Below, piece by piece: positions 50,341 to 59,853 of a stretch of DNA of 64,000 nt. Source of the stretch: UBA4615 sp046046245. GTDB lineage: Bacteria > Pseudomonadota > Gammaproteobacteria > Burkholderiales > Burkholderiaceae_E. The stretch's first letter is position 1. Each line of letters starts with the position of its first letter. Below the pieces are notes generated by a model. That model did not search any database. It saw only the letters and a program-made list of their open reading frames with translations, and was not told the origin of the DNA. The translations under genes were made by a program, and so were the position numbers. The stretch spans positions 1 through 64,000 of the forward strand of contig JBJOKE010000020.1 in the NCBI GenBank assembly GCA_046046245.1, in the 5' to 3' direction.

Positions 50341-52215
50341 TCAGGCCTCCACAGGCACCGACGGCGCGATCCGTCGCGCCGCTTCGGCCAGCGGCCGCAA
50401 TTCGGCCTCGGTGAGCGTCTCTCGAGCCAGGAGCAGGGCCGCGCCTTCGTCGAGCAGCGTGCGGCGCTCCGCGAGCAGGGCCCGCGCGCGCGTGTACGCC
50501 TCGTCGACGAGGGCCCTGACCGCCTCGTCGATGCGGCGTGCGGTCTCCTCCGACAGGCCCCGCTCCCGCCCCGTGCGGCCGAGGTCCTCGAGAAATCCCG
50601 CGAGGGCAGGGCGCTCGTAGACCACCTGACCGACGGCGGGCGCCATGCCGTACCGCATCACCATGTCGCGGGCGATGTCGGTGGCCTTGACGAGGTCGTC
50701 GGCCGCGCCGGTCGAGACGTCCGCATCGACGAGAGACTCGGCCGCCCGGCCGCCGAGCAGGACGGCCAGGCGATCGCACAGCTCGCCGCGGCTCGCGATG
50801 TAGCGGTCCTCGCTCGGTCGCTGCAGCGTGTAGCCGAGTGCGCCGATCCCGCGGGGGATGATCGAGACCTTGTGCACGGTATCGCTGCCGGGCAGCGTCA
50901 TGGCGACCAGCGCGTGGCCCATCTCGTGGACCGCGATCGTCCGCCGCTCCTTGTCGCGCGGCACGCGCTGGTGGCGCTCGAGCCCGGCGACGATCCGCTC
51001 GACCGCCGCGGTGAAGTCGGCCGGGGTCACGGCCTGCGCACCGCGTCGGGTCGCCAGCAGGGCCGCCTCGTTGACGAGGTTGGCGAGGTCGGCGCCGGCG
51101 AATCCCGGTGTCAGCGCGGCGATGGCGTCGAGGTCGATCCCCGGGGCAAGGCGGATCCTGCCGACGTGCACGCGCAGCACGTCGGCGCGTCCCTTGCGGT
51201 CGGGTCGGTCGACCAGCACCTGGCGGTCGAAGCGGCCGGCCCTCAGCAGCGCGGGGTCCAGGATCTCGGGCCGGTTCGTGGCGGCGAGGATCACCACGCC
51301 CACGCTGGCATCGAAGCCGTCCATCTCGGCGAGGAGCTGGTTCAGCGTCTGCTCCTTCTCGTCGTGGCCGCCCGACATCGGACCTGCGCCGCGGGCACGC
51401 CCGAGCGCGTCGAGCTCGTCGATGAAGACGATGCACGGTGCCGAGGCCCGGGCCTGCTCGAACAGGTCCCGCACGCGGGCGGCCCCGACGCCGACGAACA
51501 TCTCGACGAACTCGGAGCCGGTGATGCTGAAGAAGGGCACGCCCGCCTCGCCGGCCATCGCGCGCGCCAGCAGCGTCTTGCCGGTGCCGGGCGGACCGAC
51601 GAGCAGGACGCCCTTCGGCATGCGCGCACCGAGCCGGCCGTAGGCCTTCGGGTCGCGCAGGAACGCGACCGATACGCGCAGCTCCTCCTTCGCCTCGTCC
51701 ACCCCGGCCACGTCGTCGAAGGACACCTTCGGGTCCCGTTCCGAGCGCAGCCTCGCGTGGCTGCGTCCCACCGACAGCAGTCCGCCGAGTCCGCCCTGGG
51801 CCGCCATGCGCCTGCCGAGGACGGTCCAGACCGCCATCAGCAGCAGTGCCGGCGCCACCCAGGACAGCAGGTCGCGCAGCAGCGAACTCTCGACGGCGCC
51901 CTCGAACCGCACGTCGTACTGCGACAGTTCGCGAGCGAGCTCCGGGGCGACCCGGGTCGTGACGACCCGGCTGTGGCCATCGGGCAGCGGCGCCTTGAGC
52001 GTGCCCTCGATGAACTGGCTGCCCACCGAGACGGTCGCCACCCGTCCCGCCTTCAGGTGCTCGAGGAACGCGCTGTACGGGATCGGCTCGACCTGGGTCG
52101 AGGTGACCCACAGGTCCCGCATCCAGAGCACGGACAGCAGCGCGAGCGCGATCCACCATCCCCCTGCGCGGTTCCAGGGGGCCCGTGCGGGCGGGCGGGG
52201 CGGTGGTGCGCTCAT
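50341..52215 (-). CDS. FtsH-type AAA+ zinc metalloprotease (second, short form)
   Basis: This 624-aa membrane protease has two N-terminal TM segments (near residues 20-32 and 116-133) around a periplasmic part. Then come Walker A GPPGTGKT (207-214), Walker B IVFIDELDALG (262-272), the second region of homology ATNRPEILDPALLRAGRFDR and the zinc site HEMGH (430-434). Its N-terminus and loop sequences differ from the housekeeping FtsH, which is normally linked to rrmJ/folP, so this is likely an accessory copy. It degrades membrane or short-lived proteins. A small open frame overlaps its start (ATGA) but is not convincing. Confidence 0.93.
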   Translation of the reverse strand: MSAPPPRPPARAPWNRAGGWWIALALLSVLWMRDLWVTSTQVEPIPYSAFLEHLKAGRVATVSVGSQFIEGTLKAPLPDGHSRVVTTRVAPELARELSQYDVRFEGAVESSLLRDLLSWVAPALLLMAVWTVLGRRMAAQGGLGGLLSVGRSHARLRSERDPKVSFDDVAGVDEAKEELRVSVAFLRDPKAYGRLGARMPKGVLLVGPPGTGKTLLARAMAGEAGVPFFSITGSEFVEMFVGVGAARVRDLFEQARASAPCIVFIDELDALGRARGAGPMSGGHDEKEQTLNQLLAEMDGFDASVGVVILAATNRPEILDPALLRAGRFDRQVLVDRPDRKGRADVLRVHVGRIRLAPGIDLDAIAALTPGFAGADLANLVNEAALLATRRGAQAVTPADFTAAVERIVAGLERHQRVPRDKERRTIAVHEMGHALVAMTLPGSDTVHKVSIIPRGIGALGYTLQRPSEDRYIASRGELCDRLAVLLGGRAAESLVDADVSTGAADDLVKATDIARDMVMRYGMAPAVGQVVYERPALAGFLEDLGRTGRERGLSEETARRIDEAVRALVDEAYTRARALLAERRTLLDEGAALLLARETLTEAELRPLAEAARRIAPSVPVEA

Positions 52216-52611
52216 GCGATGGGCGTGCGCACGGCGAGCGGAGTCGGACGGCCGCGATCTGACACCGTGCCCGCCACGGGGCCGCCACCTCCGATCACGG
52301 GCGGGTCGCCGCCGTGGGGCTCGAAGACCGCGTCCGGCGCGGCCTTCGGGGCCTGCGCAGGCCGATCGGGCGGACGACGGGCACCATGACGGCACTCCTG
52401 TGAAGACGACAGGCTCACGGTAGACTGCGCCGCAGCCCACGGGCTTGCGCCCGATCAAGCGAACCGCATCCGCGCGGGGTTCGTGCGATGCGGATCGGAC
52501 CCCGCAGGTCGGCGTCCGTCACCCCGGATCGCGGCAGCGGATCATCCGGCGCCCGGTCGCCCTCGCCACGTCCTGTCCCGGCCCGAGTCTCGCCCTCTGT
52601 CGAGCCCGCCC

Positions 52612-53079
52612 ATGCACATCGCGATCGACGACCCCGCACGGCCCGACGTCCGCGCGCTGCTGGAGGAACACCTTCGCGACATGCACGCGCTCTCGCCGCC
52701 CGACAGCGTGCATGCCCTGGACGTCGCTGCGCTGAAGCATCCCGACGTGACCTTCTGGTCCGTGCGCGACGGTGAGACGCTTCTCGGCTGCGGCGCGCTG
52801 AAGGCGCTGGACCGGCACCACGGGGAAGTGAAGTCGATGCGCACGCCTGCATCGCTGCGCCGCCGCGGCGCGGGGCGTGCCGTGCTGGCGCACATCGTCG
52901 TCGAGGCCCGCCGGCGCGGATACCGTCGGCTGAGCCTGGAGACCGGCACCGTGCCGGCCTTCGAACCCGCACGCCGGCTGTACGAGCGCTTCGGCTTCCA
53001 GCCCTGTGGTCCGTTCGGCGACTACCGGCTCGATCCGTACAGCCTCTTCATGACGCTGGATCTGGACGAGTCGACCTGA
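52612..53079 (+). CDS. GNAT-family N-acetyltransferase
   Basis: This 155-aa protein has the GNAT fold. LLGCGALKALDRHHGEVKSMRT leads to the acetyl-CoA loop RRRGAGRAVLAHIV (the R/Q-x-x-G-x-G/A motif), and ETGTVPAFEPARRLYERFGF follows, close to YsnE/YjdJ-like acetyltransferases. The ATG at 52612 gives the natural N-terminus (MHIAIDDP). The substrate is unknown. It is divergent from the FtsH-type gene. Confidence 0.9.
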   Translation: MHIAIDDPARPDVRALLEEHLRDMHALSPPDSVHALDVAALKHPDVTFWSVRDGETLLGCGALKALDRHHGEVKSMRTPASLRRRGAGRAVLAHIVVEARRRGYRRLSLETGTVPAFEPARRLYERFGFQPCGPFGDYRLDPYSLFMTLDLDEST

Positions 53080-53252
53080 CCCGATGCCCCGGGCGGGCAC
53101 CCGCGGGATCCGCCGCCACGCCAGATCGCCGTGCCGGGGGGGCGCCTGCGGTGCAGCGCGGGCCGCGGCTGATCCTCTCGGCGCGCGAGGCCTGGTCGTA
53201 CGGTGTCACGGCACGCGTGCTGTTACCGTAGGGGCTCCCAGGGAGCTCCCGC

Positions 53253-53699
53253 ATGTCCGAACGCACCGTCCGCCTCCACCGTGTCCTGAAGAGTCCGCCG
53301 AACAAGGTCTACCGGGCCTTCCTCGAGCCCGATGCGCTGGCCAGGTGGCTGCCGCCGCACGGGTTCACCTGCCGTGTCGAGTCGATGGACGCGCGGGTCG
53401 GCGGCGGCTTCCGGATGTCGTTCCGCAACTTCGGCTCCGGCCACGCGCACGCGTTCGGCGGCGACTACCTGGAGCTCGTGCCGGATGCGCTGATCCGCTA
53501 CACCGACCGGTTCGACGATCCCGCGCTGCCGGGCACGCTCGAGGTCACCGTCCGGCTCGAGCCGGTGCTCTGCGGCACGGCGCTGTCGATCGAGCAGGCG
53601 AACATCCCCGAGCCGATCCCGCTGGAGATGTGCTACCTGGGCTGGCAGGAGTCGCTGCAGCAACTGGCGGCGCTGGTCGAGCCGGACATCCCGGGCTGA
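53253..53699 (+). CDS. SRPBCC (AHSA1-like) protein
   Basis: This 148-aa protein has the helix-grip START/AHSA1 pattern: TVRLHRVLKSPPNKVYRAFLEPDALARWLPPHGF, GGGFRMSFRNF and the C-terminal helix GWQESLQQLAALVE. Members bind hydrophobic ligands or act as Hsp90-activator-like proteins; no specific function can be given. It is cytosolic and followed 16 bases later by an exported ClpP-like protein gene. Confidence 0.88.
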   Translation: MSERTVRLHRVLKSPPNKVYRAFLEPDALARWLPPHGFTCRVESMDARVGGGFRMSFRNFGSGHAHAFGGDYLELVPDALIRYTDRFDDPALPGTLEVTVRLEPVLCGTALSIEQANIPEPIPLEMCYLGWQESLQQLAALVEPDIPG

Positions 53700-53715
53700 G
53701 CCGGGCCGCCGTCCG

Positions 53716-54468
53716 GTGTCGAGCCAGCGTTCCGTTCGCGCGGCCGCGCCGCGCCGTGCCCGGTCGCCGCGGGCCGCGGCGCCGTGGGCGATCCTGGTGG
53801 CGCTGGCCGCGCTCGCGGCGCCGTCCGCCGCGCCCGCGTTCGACGACCCGGCGCGCCGCGGCCCCGGCCGCGTCGAGCTGCGCACGCCCGAGATCGTCCG
53901 CTGGACCGGCCGCGTCGACGTGGCGGCCGTCGGGCGGCTGCGCGCGCTGCTCGAGGCGAACCCGTCGGTCACCACGCTCGAGTTCGTCGACTCGCCGGGT
54001 GCGTTCGAATGGGGCCGCAAGGTGGTGGTCGAGGCCGGCGCGCTGGTCCGCGAGCGCGGCCTCGCGACGGTGGCGCGCGGCTACTGCATCTCGGCCTGCG
54101 CGTCGATCTTCCTGGCCGGCACCACGCGGCGGCTCGAGGCGCCCGAGACCGCCGACGCGACGACCTTCCTGCACCTGCACGGCGTCTACGCGCCCGGCGA
54201 ATCGGGGCCCGCGCTGCACGAGGGCGGCACGCGCTGGCTGCTGCGGGTGGTCGGCGAGCGCGCCGGCGAGCCGCTGCCCGCGCCGCTCGCCGATGCGATC
54301 CTCGGCGCGCGCACGCCGAAGGGCGGGGTCTACGTGTTCCGCGTGCCGACGCGCGGCGCGGTGCGCGAGGCGGTCTACGCGTGCACGGGCGAGGAGACCC
54401 GCATCCCGGCGGACTGCCGCCCCTATCGCGAGCGCACGGCGAAGGGCATGGGACTGCTCAGGGACTGA
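53716..54468 (+). CDS. Periplasmic ClpP/crotonase-like protein (COG3904 type)
   Basis: This 250-aa protein has a signal peptide (WAILVALAALAAPSAAPAF) and a ClpP-like core. The segment TVARGYCISACASIFLAGTTRRL contains the Ser-Ala-Cys-Ala turn found in COG3904-type predicted periplasmic proteins, and FLHLHGVY places a histidine downstream. These resemble the serine-histidine arrangement of ClpP proteases, but activity is not proven. The start is a GTG 16 bases after the SRPBCC gene. Confidence 0.7.
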   Translation: MSSQRSVRAAAPRRARSPRAAAPWAILVALAALAAPSAAPAFDDPARRGPGRVELRTPEIVRWTGRVDVAAVGRLRALLEANPSVTTLEFVDSPGAFEWGRKVVVEAGALVRERGLATVARGYCISACASIFLAGTTRRLEAPETADATTFLHLHGVYAPGESGPALHEGGTRWLLRVVGERAGEPLPAPLADAILGARTPKGGVYVFRVPTRGAVREAVYACTGEETRIPADCRPYRERTAKGMGLLRD

Positions 54469-54612
54469 CGACCTCGCGCCGGCGGCTTCGCCGTCGAGGG
54501 CGGCTCGAGGCCGTCGGTGCTGCGTCGGATGGCCCTGTGCGGCGTCGGGGCTCCCGGCACCGGGCGAGTGTCGCTGCGACCATCGGGACTCCTCAGCCAC
54601 CCGCCGCGCGCC

Positions 54613-55263
54613 ATGGGCGAGCATCTGGCCTACCACCTCGAGGAACTGCGCATCGCGCTCGACCCCTCGGACGCGCGCCGCGTGCTGCCCGAGCTGCGCG
54701 AGACCGACCGGACGATCCTCGACGTCGGCTGCGGGATCGGCCAGACGCTGGTGGCGCTCGGGGCCGAGGACCGCCGGCGTATCGGCGTCGACGTCGACGA
54801 GGCGGCGATCCGGCACGGGCTCGAGGTCCACGGCGGGCGCATCGAGCTCGCGGTGGCCGCGGCCGAGCGGCTGCCGCTGCCCGACGCGACCGCGGACCTG
54901 GTGATCTGCCGCGTCGCGCTGCCTTACACGAACGTGCCGCGTGCGCTCGCCGAGATGCGCCGGGTGCTGCGGCCCGGCGGCCGCCTATGGCTGACCCTGC
55001 ACGAGCGTCGGACGGTGCAGGGCTACCTGCGCGACGCGCTGCGCGCCCGCCATCCGGTCCGGATCGCGCACGTCCTCTACATCCTCGCCAACGGCGCGCT
55101 GCTGTCGTCCACGGGCCGCGTGCTGCCCTGGCTGGACGGCCGCTTCGAGAGCTGGCAGTCGCCGCAGGCGGTGGACCGGCTGCTGCGTCGCCACGGGCTG
55201 GAGGTGGCGACGCGCCGGCAGGGCCGGCACGCGGTCGTCGAGGCCTGCCTGCCGATCGGGTGA
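54613..55263 (+). CDS. Class I SAM-dependent methyltransferase (type 11)
   Basis: This 216-aa protein has the SAM-binding motif I ILDVGCGIGQTLVALG near residue 38, the acidic motif II GVDVDEAAI, and motif III ADLVICRVALPYTNVPRALAEMRRVLRPGGRLWL typical of Methyltransf_11. The ATG at 54613 gives MGEHLAYHLEEL; the frame is open upstream but without family similarity. The C-terminal part includes a hydrophobic segment (IAHVLYILANGALL). The substrate is unknown. Confidence 0.88.
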   Translation: MGEHLAYHLEELRIALDPSDARRVLPELRETDRTILDVGCGIGQTLVALGAEDRRRIGVDVDEAAIRHGLEVHGGRIELAVAAAERLPLPDATADLVICRVALPYTNVPRALAEMRRVLRPGGRLWLTLHERRTVQGYLRDALRARHPVRIAHVLYILANGALLSSTGRVLPWLDGRFESWQSPQAVDRLLRRHGLEVATRRQGRHAVVEACLPIG

Positions 55264-55456
55264 GCCCCAGCAGGGCCGCACGCCGGCACGGTGCGACGCC
55301 CGATCGTGGACGACCGTCACGCACGGACTCCGCTCAGCCGCCCCGCGCGTCCGGTCGGCGCTCTGCCCTCGACTGAGCCCGCCCCGGCTGTAGACCATCC
55401 GTCGTCGGATCGCCTCCGCCGGACCGCCGGCGGGCCCCGTTCGCGAGCCCCACCGA

Positions 55457-56668
55457 ATGAGCGCGCTCCCCCACGAGTCCACCCGACGGTCCCTGGCCCG
55501 TGCACACGCCGACGCGCATGCCGTGCTGCGCGACCCGTCGCCGCAGCGGATGCTGGGCGTCTGTGCGGTGAGCTGGACGGTCGACGCGACGATGCTCGCC
55601 TTGCTGGCGGGACTGGCCGGCGCCGATGCGCTGGGCGCGCTGGCGGTCGTGGCGGGCGGCGGGCTGCTGTCCTGCGGCGCCTTCACGCTGGCGTTCGCAC
55701 GCGGCTGGAACCGCCGGCTGCGCGACCGGTTCCTCACGCTGCCGCAGCTGATGGTCGCCTCGGCTGTCGCACTGGCCGCGGCGGCGGCGTCGCCGGCGGT
55801 CGCGACGCCGCTCGCGACCGTGCTCTTCATCGTCTTCGCCTTCGCGGCGCTGCGCCTGCCGTGGCTGCAGCTGCTGGTCGCCTGGGCCGGCATCACGGTC
55901 GGTCTCGCCGCCGTGTTCGCGTCCACCGGCGCAACCGTGACCGTGCCGTCGGGCACGCCCGCGCAGGCCGCGCTGTCGGTCGTCTGGGTCTCGCTGTCGC
56001 TCGGCCGTTGCGCACTGCTCGGGCTGTACGGCGCCGGGCTCAGGCGACAGCTGGTGCAGGAGCGCCGCGCGCTCGCCGATGCCACCGGGCGCCTCGAGCG
56101 CCTCGCGATGCGCGATCCGCTGACCGGAGCGCTGAACCGGCGCGCGATCATGGGCGTGCTCGACGCGGCGATCGACGAGGCCGATCCGCGGGTCGAGCCG
56201 CTCGCGATCGCGCTGGTCGATCTCGACCACTTCAAGGCGGTCAACGACCGCTTCGGCCATCCGGTGGGCGACGACGTGCTGAGGCGCTTCGTGACCATCG
56301 CGTCGCGCACGGTGCGGCTCAGCGACCGGATCGGCCGCTGGGGCGGGGAGGAGTTCCTCGTGGTGCTGCCCGGCGCGAGCGGCCTGGAGGGCGCACGCCT
56401 GGTGGCCGAGCGGCTGCGCGAGGCCGTGGCCGGGTATCCGTGGCAGGAGTTCGCGCCCGGGCTCGGGGTGACGGTCTCGGTGGGGGTGGCCCTCGCCGGG
56501 CCGCTGACCACCTCCGACGCGCTGCTGCACCGCGCGGACCTGGCGCTCTACCGCGCCAAGCGCGACGGCCGCGACCGGGTCTGCGTGGACGTCGGCGGCG
56601 CCGCCGACGAGACCACCGCGGGCGAGGTCGGTCGCAGCGCCGGGCCGGCGCCGCTCGGCCCGGTCTGA
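55457..56668 (+). CDS. Membrane diguanylate cyclase (GGDEF)
   Basis: This 403-aa protein has about six N-terminal TM segments (residues 35-200), a short coiled coil, and a GGDEF domain from residue 215. RDPLTGALNRRAIM and DLDHFKAVNDRFGH are intact, and the active site GGEEF lies at 296-300. An RxxD inhibitory site (RLSD, 287-290) lies five residues before it, so product inhibition by c-di-GMP is expected. No EAL domain is present. It makes c-di-GMP in response to a membrane signal that is not evident. Confidence 0.93.
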   Translation: MSALPHESTRRSLARAHADAHAVLRDPSPQRMLGVCAVSWTVDATMLALLAGLAGADALGALAVVAGGGLLSCGAFTLAFARGWNRRLRDRFLTLPQLMVASAVALAAAAASPAVATPLATVLFIVFAFAALRLPWLQLLVAWAGITVGLAAVFASTGATVTVPSGTPAQAALSVVWVSLSLGRCALLGLYGAGLRRQLVQERRALADATGRLERLAMRDPLTGALNRRAIMGVLDAAIDEADPRVEPLAIALVDLDHFKAVNDRFGHPVGDDVLRRFVTIASRTVRLSDRIGRWGGEEFLVVLPGASGLEGARLVAERLREAVAGYPWQEFAPGLGVTVSVGVALAGPLTTSDALLHRADLALYRAKRDGRDRVCVDVGGAADETTAGEVGRSAGPAPLGPV

Positions 56669-56720
56669 CGGCGACACACGCGCTCGACACCCGGCGGCAC
56701 GCCGGTGTACACCCCACCGG

Positions 56721-57203
56721 ATGGACACCGATCCCCACGCCCTCTGCCCGCAGCGCTGGTTCGACGACTTCCGCATCGGCGAGCGGTTCCCGTTGCCGTC
56801 GCGGACGATGACCGACGCGCTGTTCGCCGCCTTCCAGCTCGCGAGCGGCGACAACCATCCGTCGCACTACGATGTCGAGTACTGCCGCGCCCACGGCCAC
56901 CCCGGACTGCTCGCGCACGGCTTCCAGGTGCTGATCCAGACCGCGGCCGGCGCGGGGCTCTGGCCGCACATGGTCGAGGACTCGATGAAGGGCTTCATCG
57001 AGCAGCGCAGCCGCTTCCTGAAGCCGGTGCACGCGGGCGACACGCTGCGCTGCACGCTGGAGGTGGTCGAGCTGGTGCCGGGGCGCACGACCGGCGTGAT
57101 CGCGATGCGCTCGACCGTGCTGAACCAGCGCGGCGAGCTCGTCATGGAGGGCGAGCAGCGCTACCTGCTGAAGCGCCGACCGGCGGACCCCCCGACCGGC
57201 TGA
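56721..57203 (+). CDS. MaoC-family dehydratase (hotdog)
   Basis: This 160-aa single-hotdog protein shows RWFDDFRIGERFPLPSRTMT and the hydratase-2 motif ASGDNHPSHYDVEYCRAHGHPGLLAHGF with the catalytic Asp and His. It should hydrate an enoyl-CoA. It has no close operon partner of known pathway; a PPOX-family flavoprotein gene follows about 115 bases later. It is cytosolic. Confidence 0.9.
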   Translation: MDTDPHALCPQRWFDDFRIGERFPLPSRTMTDALFAAFQLASGDNHPSHYDVEYCRAHGHPGLLAHGFQVLIQTAAGAGLWPHMVEDSMKGFIEQRSRFLKPVHAGDTLRCTLEVVELVPGRTTGVIAMRSTVLNQRGELVMEGEQRYLLKRRPADPPTG

Positions 57204-57317
57204 GGCGGACGCCAGGGCGCCGCGACCGCCGCCCGCGCCGCGATCGGGACTCGACGCGCGTCGCCGTCTGCGGTACACCTGCGGCCCCGGCCGCCGCGCC
57301 GGACCTCCGGAGCCCCG

Positions 57318-57923
57318 ATGGACATCGATCGACTCGACGCGCTGCGCGCGCTGTATCCGCCCGCCAAGGAACGCGCGCTGCGCAAGCAGCTGTCCGCGCT
57401 CGACGAGCACTGCCGGCGTTTCCTCGAGCTGTCGCCATTCGTCGTGGTCTCCAGCCGGGGCGCCGACGGCAGCGTCGACGCGTCGCCGCGCGGCGGCGAT
57501 CCGGGCTTCGCACGGGTCGTCGACGAACACACGCTGCTGATCCCGGACGCGACCGGCAACAACCGGCTCGACACCCTGGAGAACCTCGTCGCCACCGGCG
57601 CGATCGGCCTGCTGTTCATGGTGCCCGGGGTCGACGAGACGCTGCGGATCAACGGCACGGCGCGCGTGTCGGCCGACCCGGCGCTGCTCGAGCGCGCCGC
57701 CGAGCGCGCCCGGCCGCCGCGCACCGTGATCGTGGTCCACGTCCGCGAAGCCTACCTGCACTGCGCGAAGGCGCTGATGCGATCGCGGCTCTGGGATCCG
57801 GCGCGCGCCGTGCCGCGCAGCGCGCTGCCGACGATGGGCGAGATGCTGAAGGACCAGATCGGCGACGACGGACCCGCGGAGACGCAGGCGCAGATGCTCG
57901 CGCGCTACGCGGCGGACCTGTGA
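57318..57923 (+). CDS. Pyridoxamine 5'-phosphate oxidase-family FMN protein (MSMEG_1061 type)
   Basis: This 201-aa split-barrel flavoprotein has FVVVSSRGADGSVDASPRGGDPGF near residue 40, LIPDATGNNRLDTLENLV and HVREAYLHCAKALMRS, all typical of the MSMEG_1061-like FMN-dependent PPOX subfamily. It probably reduces or oxidises a small organic substrate; PdxH activity is unlikely. Its stop shares one base with the start of the next gene (TGATG), indicating coupling. Confidence 0.88.
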   Translation: MDIDRLDALRALYPPAKERALRKQLSALDEHCRRFLELSPFVVVSSRGADGSVDASPRGGDPGFARVVDEHTLLIPDATGNNRLDTLENLVATGAIGLLFMVPGVDETLRINGTARVSADPALLERAAERARPPRTVIVVHVREAYLHCAKALMRSRLWDPARAVPRSALPTMGEMLKDQIGDDGPAETQAQMLARYAADL

Positions 57924-58576
57924 TGCGGACCGCGCAGACCCCGGTCCCGGCGCGCCGGCTCGCGGCGCGTCGCGGTGGCCTCGTGGCCCTCGGCCTCGCG
58001 CTGGCGCTGGCGCTCGACGCCGGTGGCCTCGCCCATGCGCAGGTTGATCCGAAGGACGGCGCGAAGGAGGCCCCGAAGGAGGGCTCCGAGGCGCCCGCCG
58101 CGCCCGTGTCCGCGCCCGCGCCCGCGGCGCCGGCGCCGGCAGCGGGTCCGGCGCCCGTGGCGAGCCCGCCCGCGCCTGCGCCGGATCCGCGGCGCATCGA
58201 GCGCGTGACGCTGCCCGACGGCCGGACCGTGGTGATCGCCGAGGGCGAGTTCGAGCCGCGCTCCACCGGCAGCTACACGGTTCGGCTCTACGGTGCCGGC
58301 GATCCGGCCTTCGCATTCGACCGGTACATGGGCGGCACGGTGCAGCCCCGCGACGGCACGGTCGAGCGCGTGCTGCTGCAGGACCTCGACCGCGACGGCA
58401 GGCCGGAGCTGGTGGTGGTGGTGCGTTCGGCCGGCAGCGGCGGCTACCTGTCCGCCGACGCCTGGTCGTTCGGCGATCGCCGGATCGCCCGGCGCGCGAG
58501 CGTCGCGGACCTGCCGCCCGGCGCCGATCCGGCCGCGGCGCTCGCGCCGCGGGTGCGGCGCGCGACCGCGCCCTGA
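57923..58576 (+). CDS. PliI-like periplasmic lysozyme inhibitor
   Basis: This 217-aa protein has a signal peptide (GLVALGLALALALDAGGLAHAQ), a Pro/Ala-rich linker to about residue 90, and a C-terminal domain matching PliI, the inhibitor of I-type lysozyme. Its pattern is LPDGRTVVIAEGEFEPRSTGSYTVRLYGA, VQPRDGTVERVLLQDLDRDGRPELVVVVRSAGSGGYLSADAW. The SGGYLSA loop corresponds to the lysozyme-contact loop. It would protect peptidoglycan in the periplasm. It is coupled to the PPOX gene, with no evident functional link. Confidence 0.8.
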   Translation: MRTAQTPVPARRLAARRGGLVALGLALALALDAGGLAHAQVDPKDGAKEAPKEGSEAPAAPVSAPAPAAPAPAAGPAPVASPPAPAPDPRRIERVTLPDGRTVVIAEGEFEPRSTGSYTVRLYGAGDPAFAFDRYMGGTVQPRDGTVERVLLQDLDRDGRPELVVVVRSAGSGGYLSADAWSFGDRRIARRASVADLPPGADPAAALAPRVRRATAP

Positions 58577-58671
58577 CGGGGCCGGGCGTTCCGCTTCGGG
58601 GTCGGCTCGGGCGCGCCCTGACGCGGGCGGGTGCGTGCAACGGCCGGCGCGCGCCGGCCGTGCGCGATCGC

Positions 58672-59715
58672 TCAGGCGAAGCGCCCGAACCAGGCGATCG
58701 ACAGTGCGCCGGCGAGCGCCGCGAGGATCGCGGCCGCGCCCGAGAACAGCGAGGTGACCTCGGTGTCCTTGCGCTCCATGACGAAGCGCGTGTTCAGCTC
58801 CTGGTAGACCTTCTTCAGGTCCTGGGCGGTACCCGCGTGGTAGTACTCGCCGCGGGTGATCTCGGCCACCGCCTTCAGGGTCTCCTCGTCGAGCCGGACG
58901 TAGGCCGACCAGCCCTCGAAGCCGATGGTCGCGCCCTCGACGGTGCCGAAACCGACGGTGAAGACGCGCACGCCGCGGTCGGCCGCCATCTTCGCGACCT
59001 CGATCGGATCCGGCCCGGTGGTGCGACGGCCGTCGGACAGCAGCACGATCACGCCCGACGGATACGAGCCCGGCTTCACCGGGGCCGGCCGTTCCTTGCG
59101 CGGCTCGCGGGCCGCGTCGATCGCCTGGCCGCGCGGGCCGCCCGGACGCCCGAAGACGACCGATTCGACGTCGATGTCATCGTCGGGGAAGAGCGTGGCC
59201 AGCGCCACCACCAGCGCGCTGCCGGTCGCGGTGCCGCGCTGCAGCTGGAAGCGGTCGATCGCGGCGATCAGCTCGTCGCTGCGGTCGGTGGGCTTCTGCA
59301 CGAGCTGCGCCGAGCCGCCGAAGGAGACGATGCCGATCCGCGCCCTGGGCGGATGGTCCTCGATGAAGGCCTTCGCCGCGGCCTGTGCGGCGGTGATGCG
59401 ATCGGGCTGGACGTCGGTCGCGCGCATGCTCAGCGACACGTCGATGGCCAGCACGATGGTCTGGAACTGCGAGGGCAGGGTGATCACGGCGGTCGGCCGC
59501 GCGATCGCGACGAGCGCCGCCGCGACGGCCAGCAGGAACAGCGCGGGCGGCACGTGCCGGCGGACCTGCGTGGCAGGGCCCATCGCCTCGCGGACCAGCG
59601 CCAGGCTGGCGAAGCCGACCGCGGCCTTGCGCCGGCGCAGCAGCCAGACGTAGGCAGCCACGCACGCCGGCAGCAGGGCGAGCAGCCAGAGCATCTGGGG
59701 CCACAGGAACGACAT
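58672..59715 (-). CDS. VWA-domain membrane protein (BatA-like)
   Basis: This 347-aa protein has two N-terminal hydrophobic segments (MLWLLALLPACVAAYVWLL and PPALFLLAVAAALVAIA), a von Willebrand A domain from about residue 85 with the MIDAS motif AIDVSLSMRATD, and a C-terminal TM (LFSGAAAILAALAGALSIAWF). This is the BatA layout of aerotolerance-type clusters, where a MoxR ATPase and a DUF58 protein are usual partners. None of these is adjacent here. The start ATG lies at 59715, giving MSFLWPQMLWL. Confidence 0.88.
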   Translation of the reverse strand: MSFLWPQMLWLLALLPACVAAYVWLLRRRKAAVGFASLALVREAMGPATQVRRHVPPALFLLAVAAALVAIARPTAVITLPSQFQTIVLAIDVSLSMRATDVQPDRITAAQAAAKAFIEDHPPRARIGIVSFGGSAQLVQKPTDRSDELIAAIDRFQLQRGTATGSALVVALATLFPDDDIDVESVVFGRPGGPRGQAIDAAREPRKERPAPVKPGSYPSGVIVLLSDGRRTTGPDPIEVAKMAADRGVRVFTVGFGTVEGATIGFEGWSAYVRLDEETLKAVAEITRGEYYHAGTAQDLKKVYQELNTRFVMERKDTEVTSLFSGAAAILAALAGALSIAWFGRFA

Positions 59716-59853
59716 CGTGAGCGCCTCCGGGCCGGCCGCGCCGCGGGCCGGGCACCACGGAGCGTTTATAGCATCCGGGCGGCAGGATCGAACAGCGCGG
59801 TTGACGCGGCCGGCCGCGCGTCCGACGATCCCGCCCTCACGCCGGAGACGCCG

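Noticed and set aside
52212..52418. Small minus-strand frame overlapping the FtsH-type start (ATGA)
   Set aside because: The overlap is tempting, but the product is Pro/Arg/Gly-rich without similarity and the GTG start is weak.
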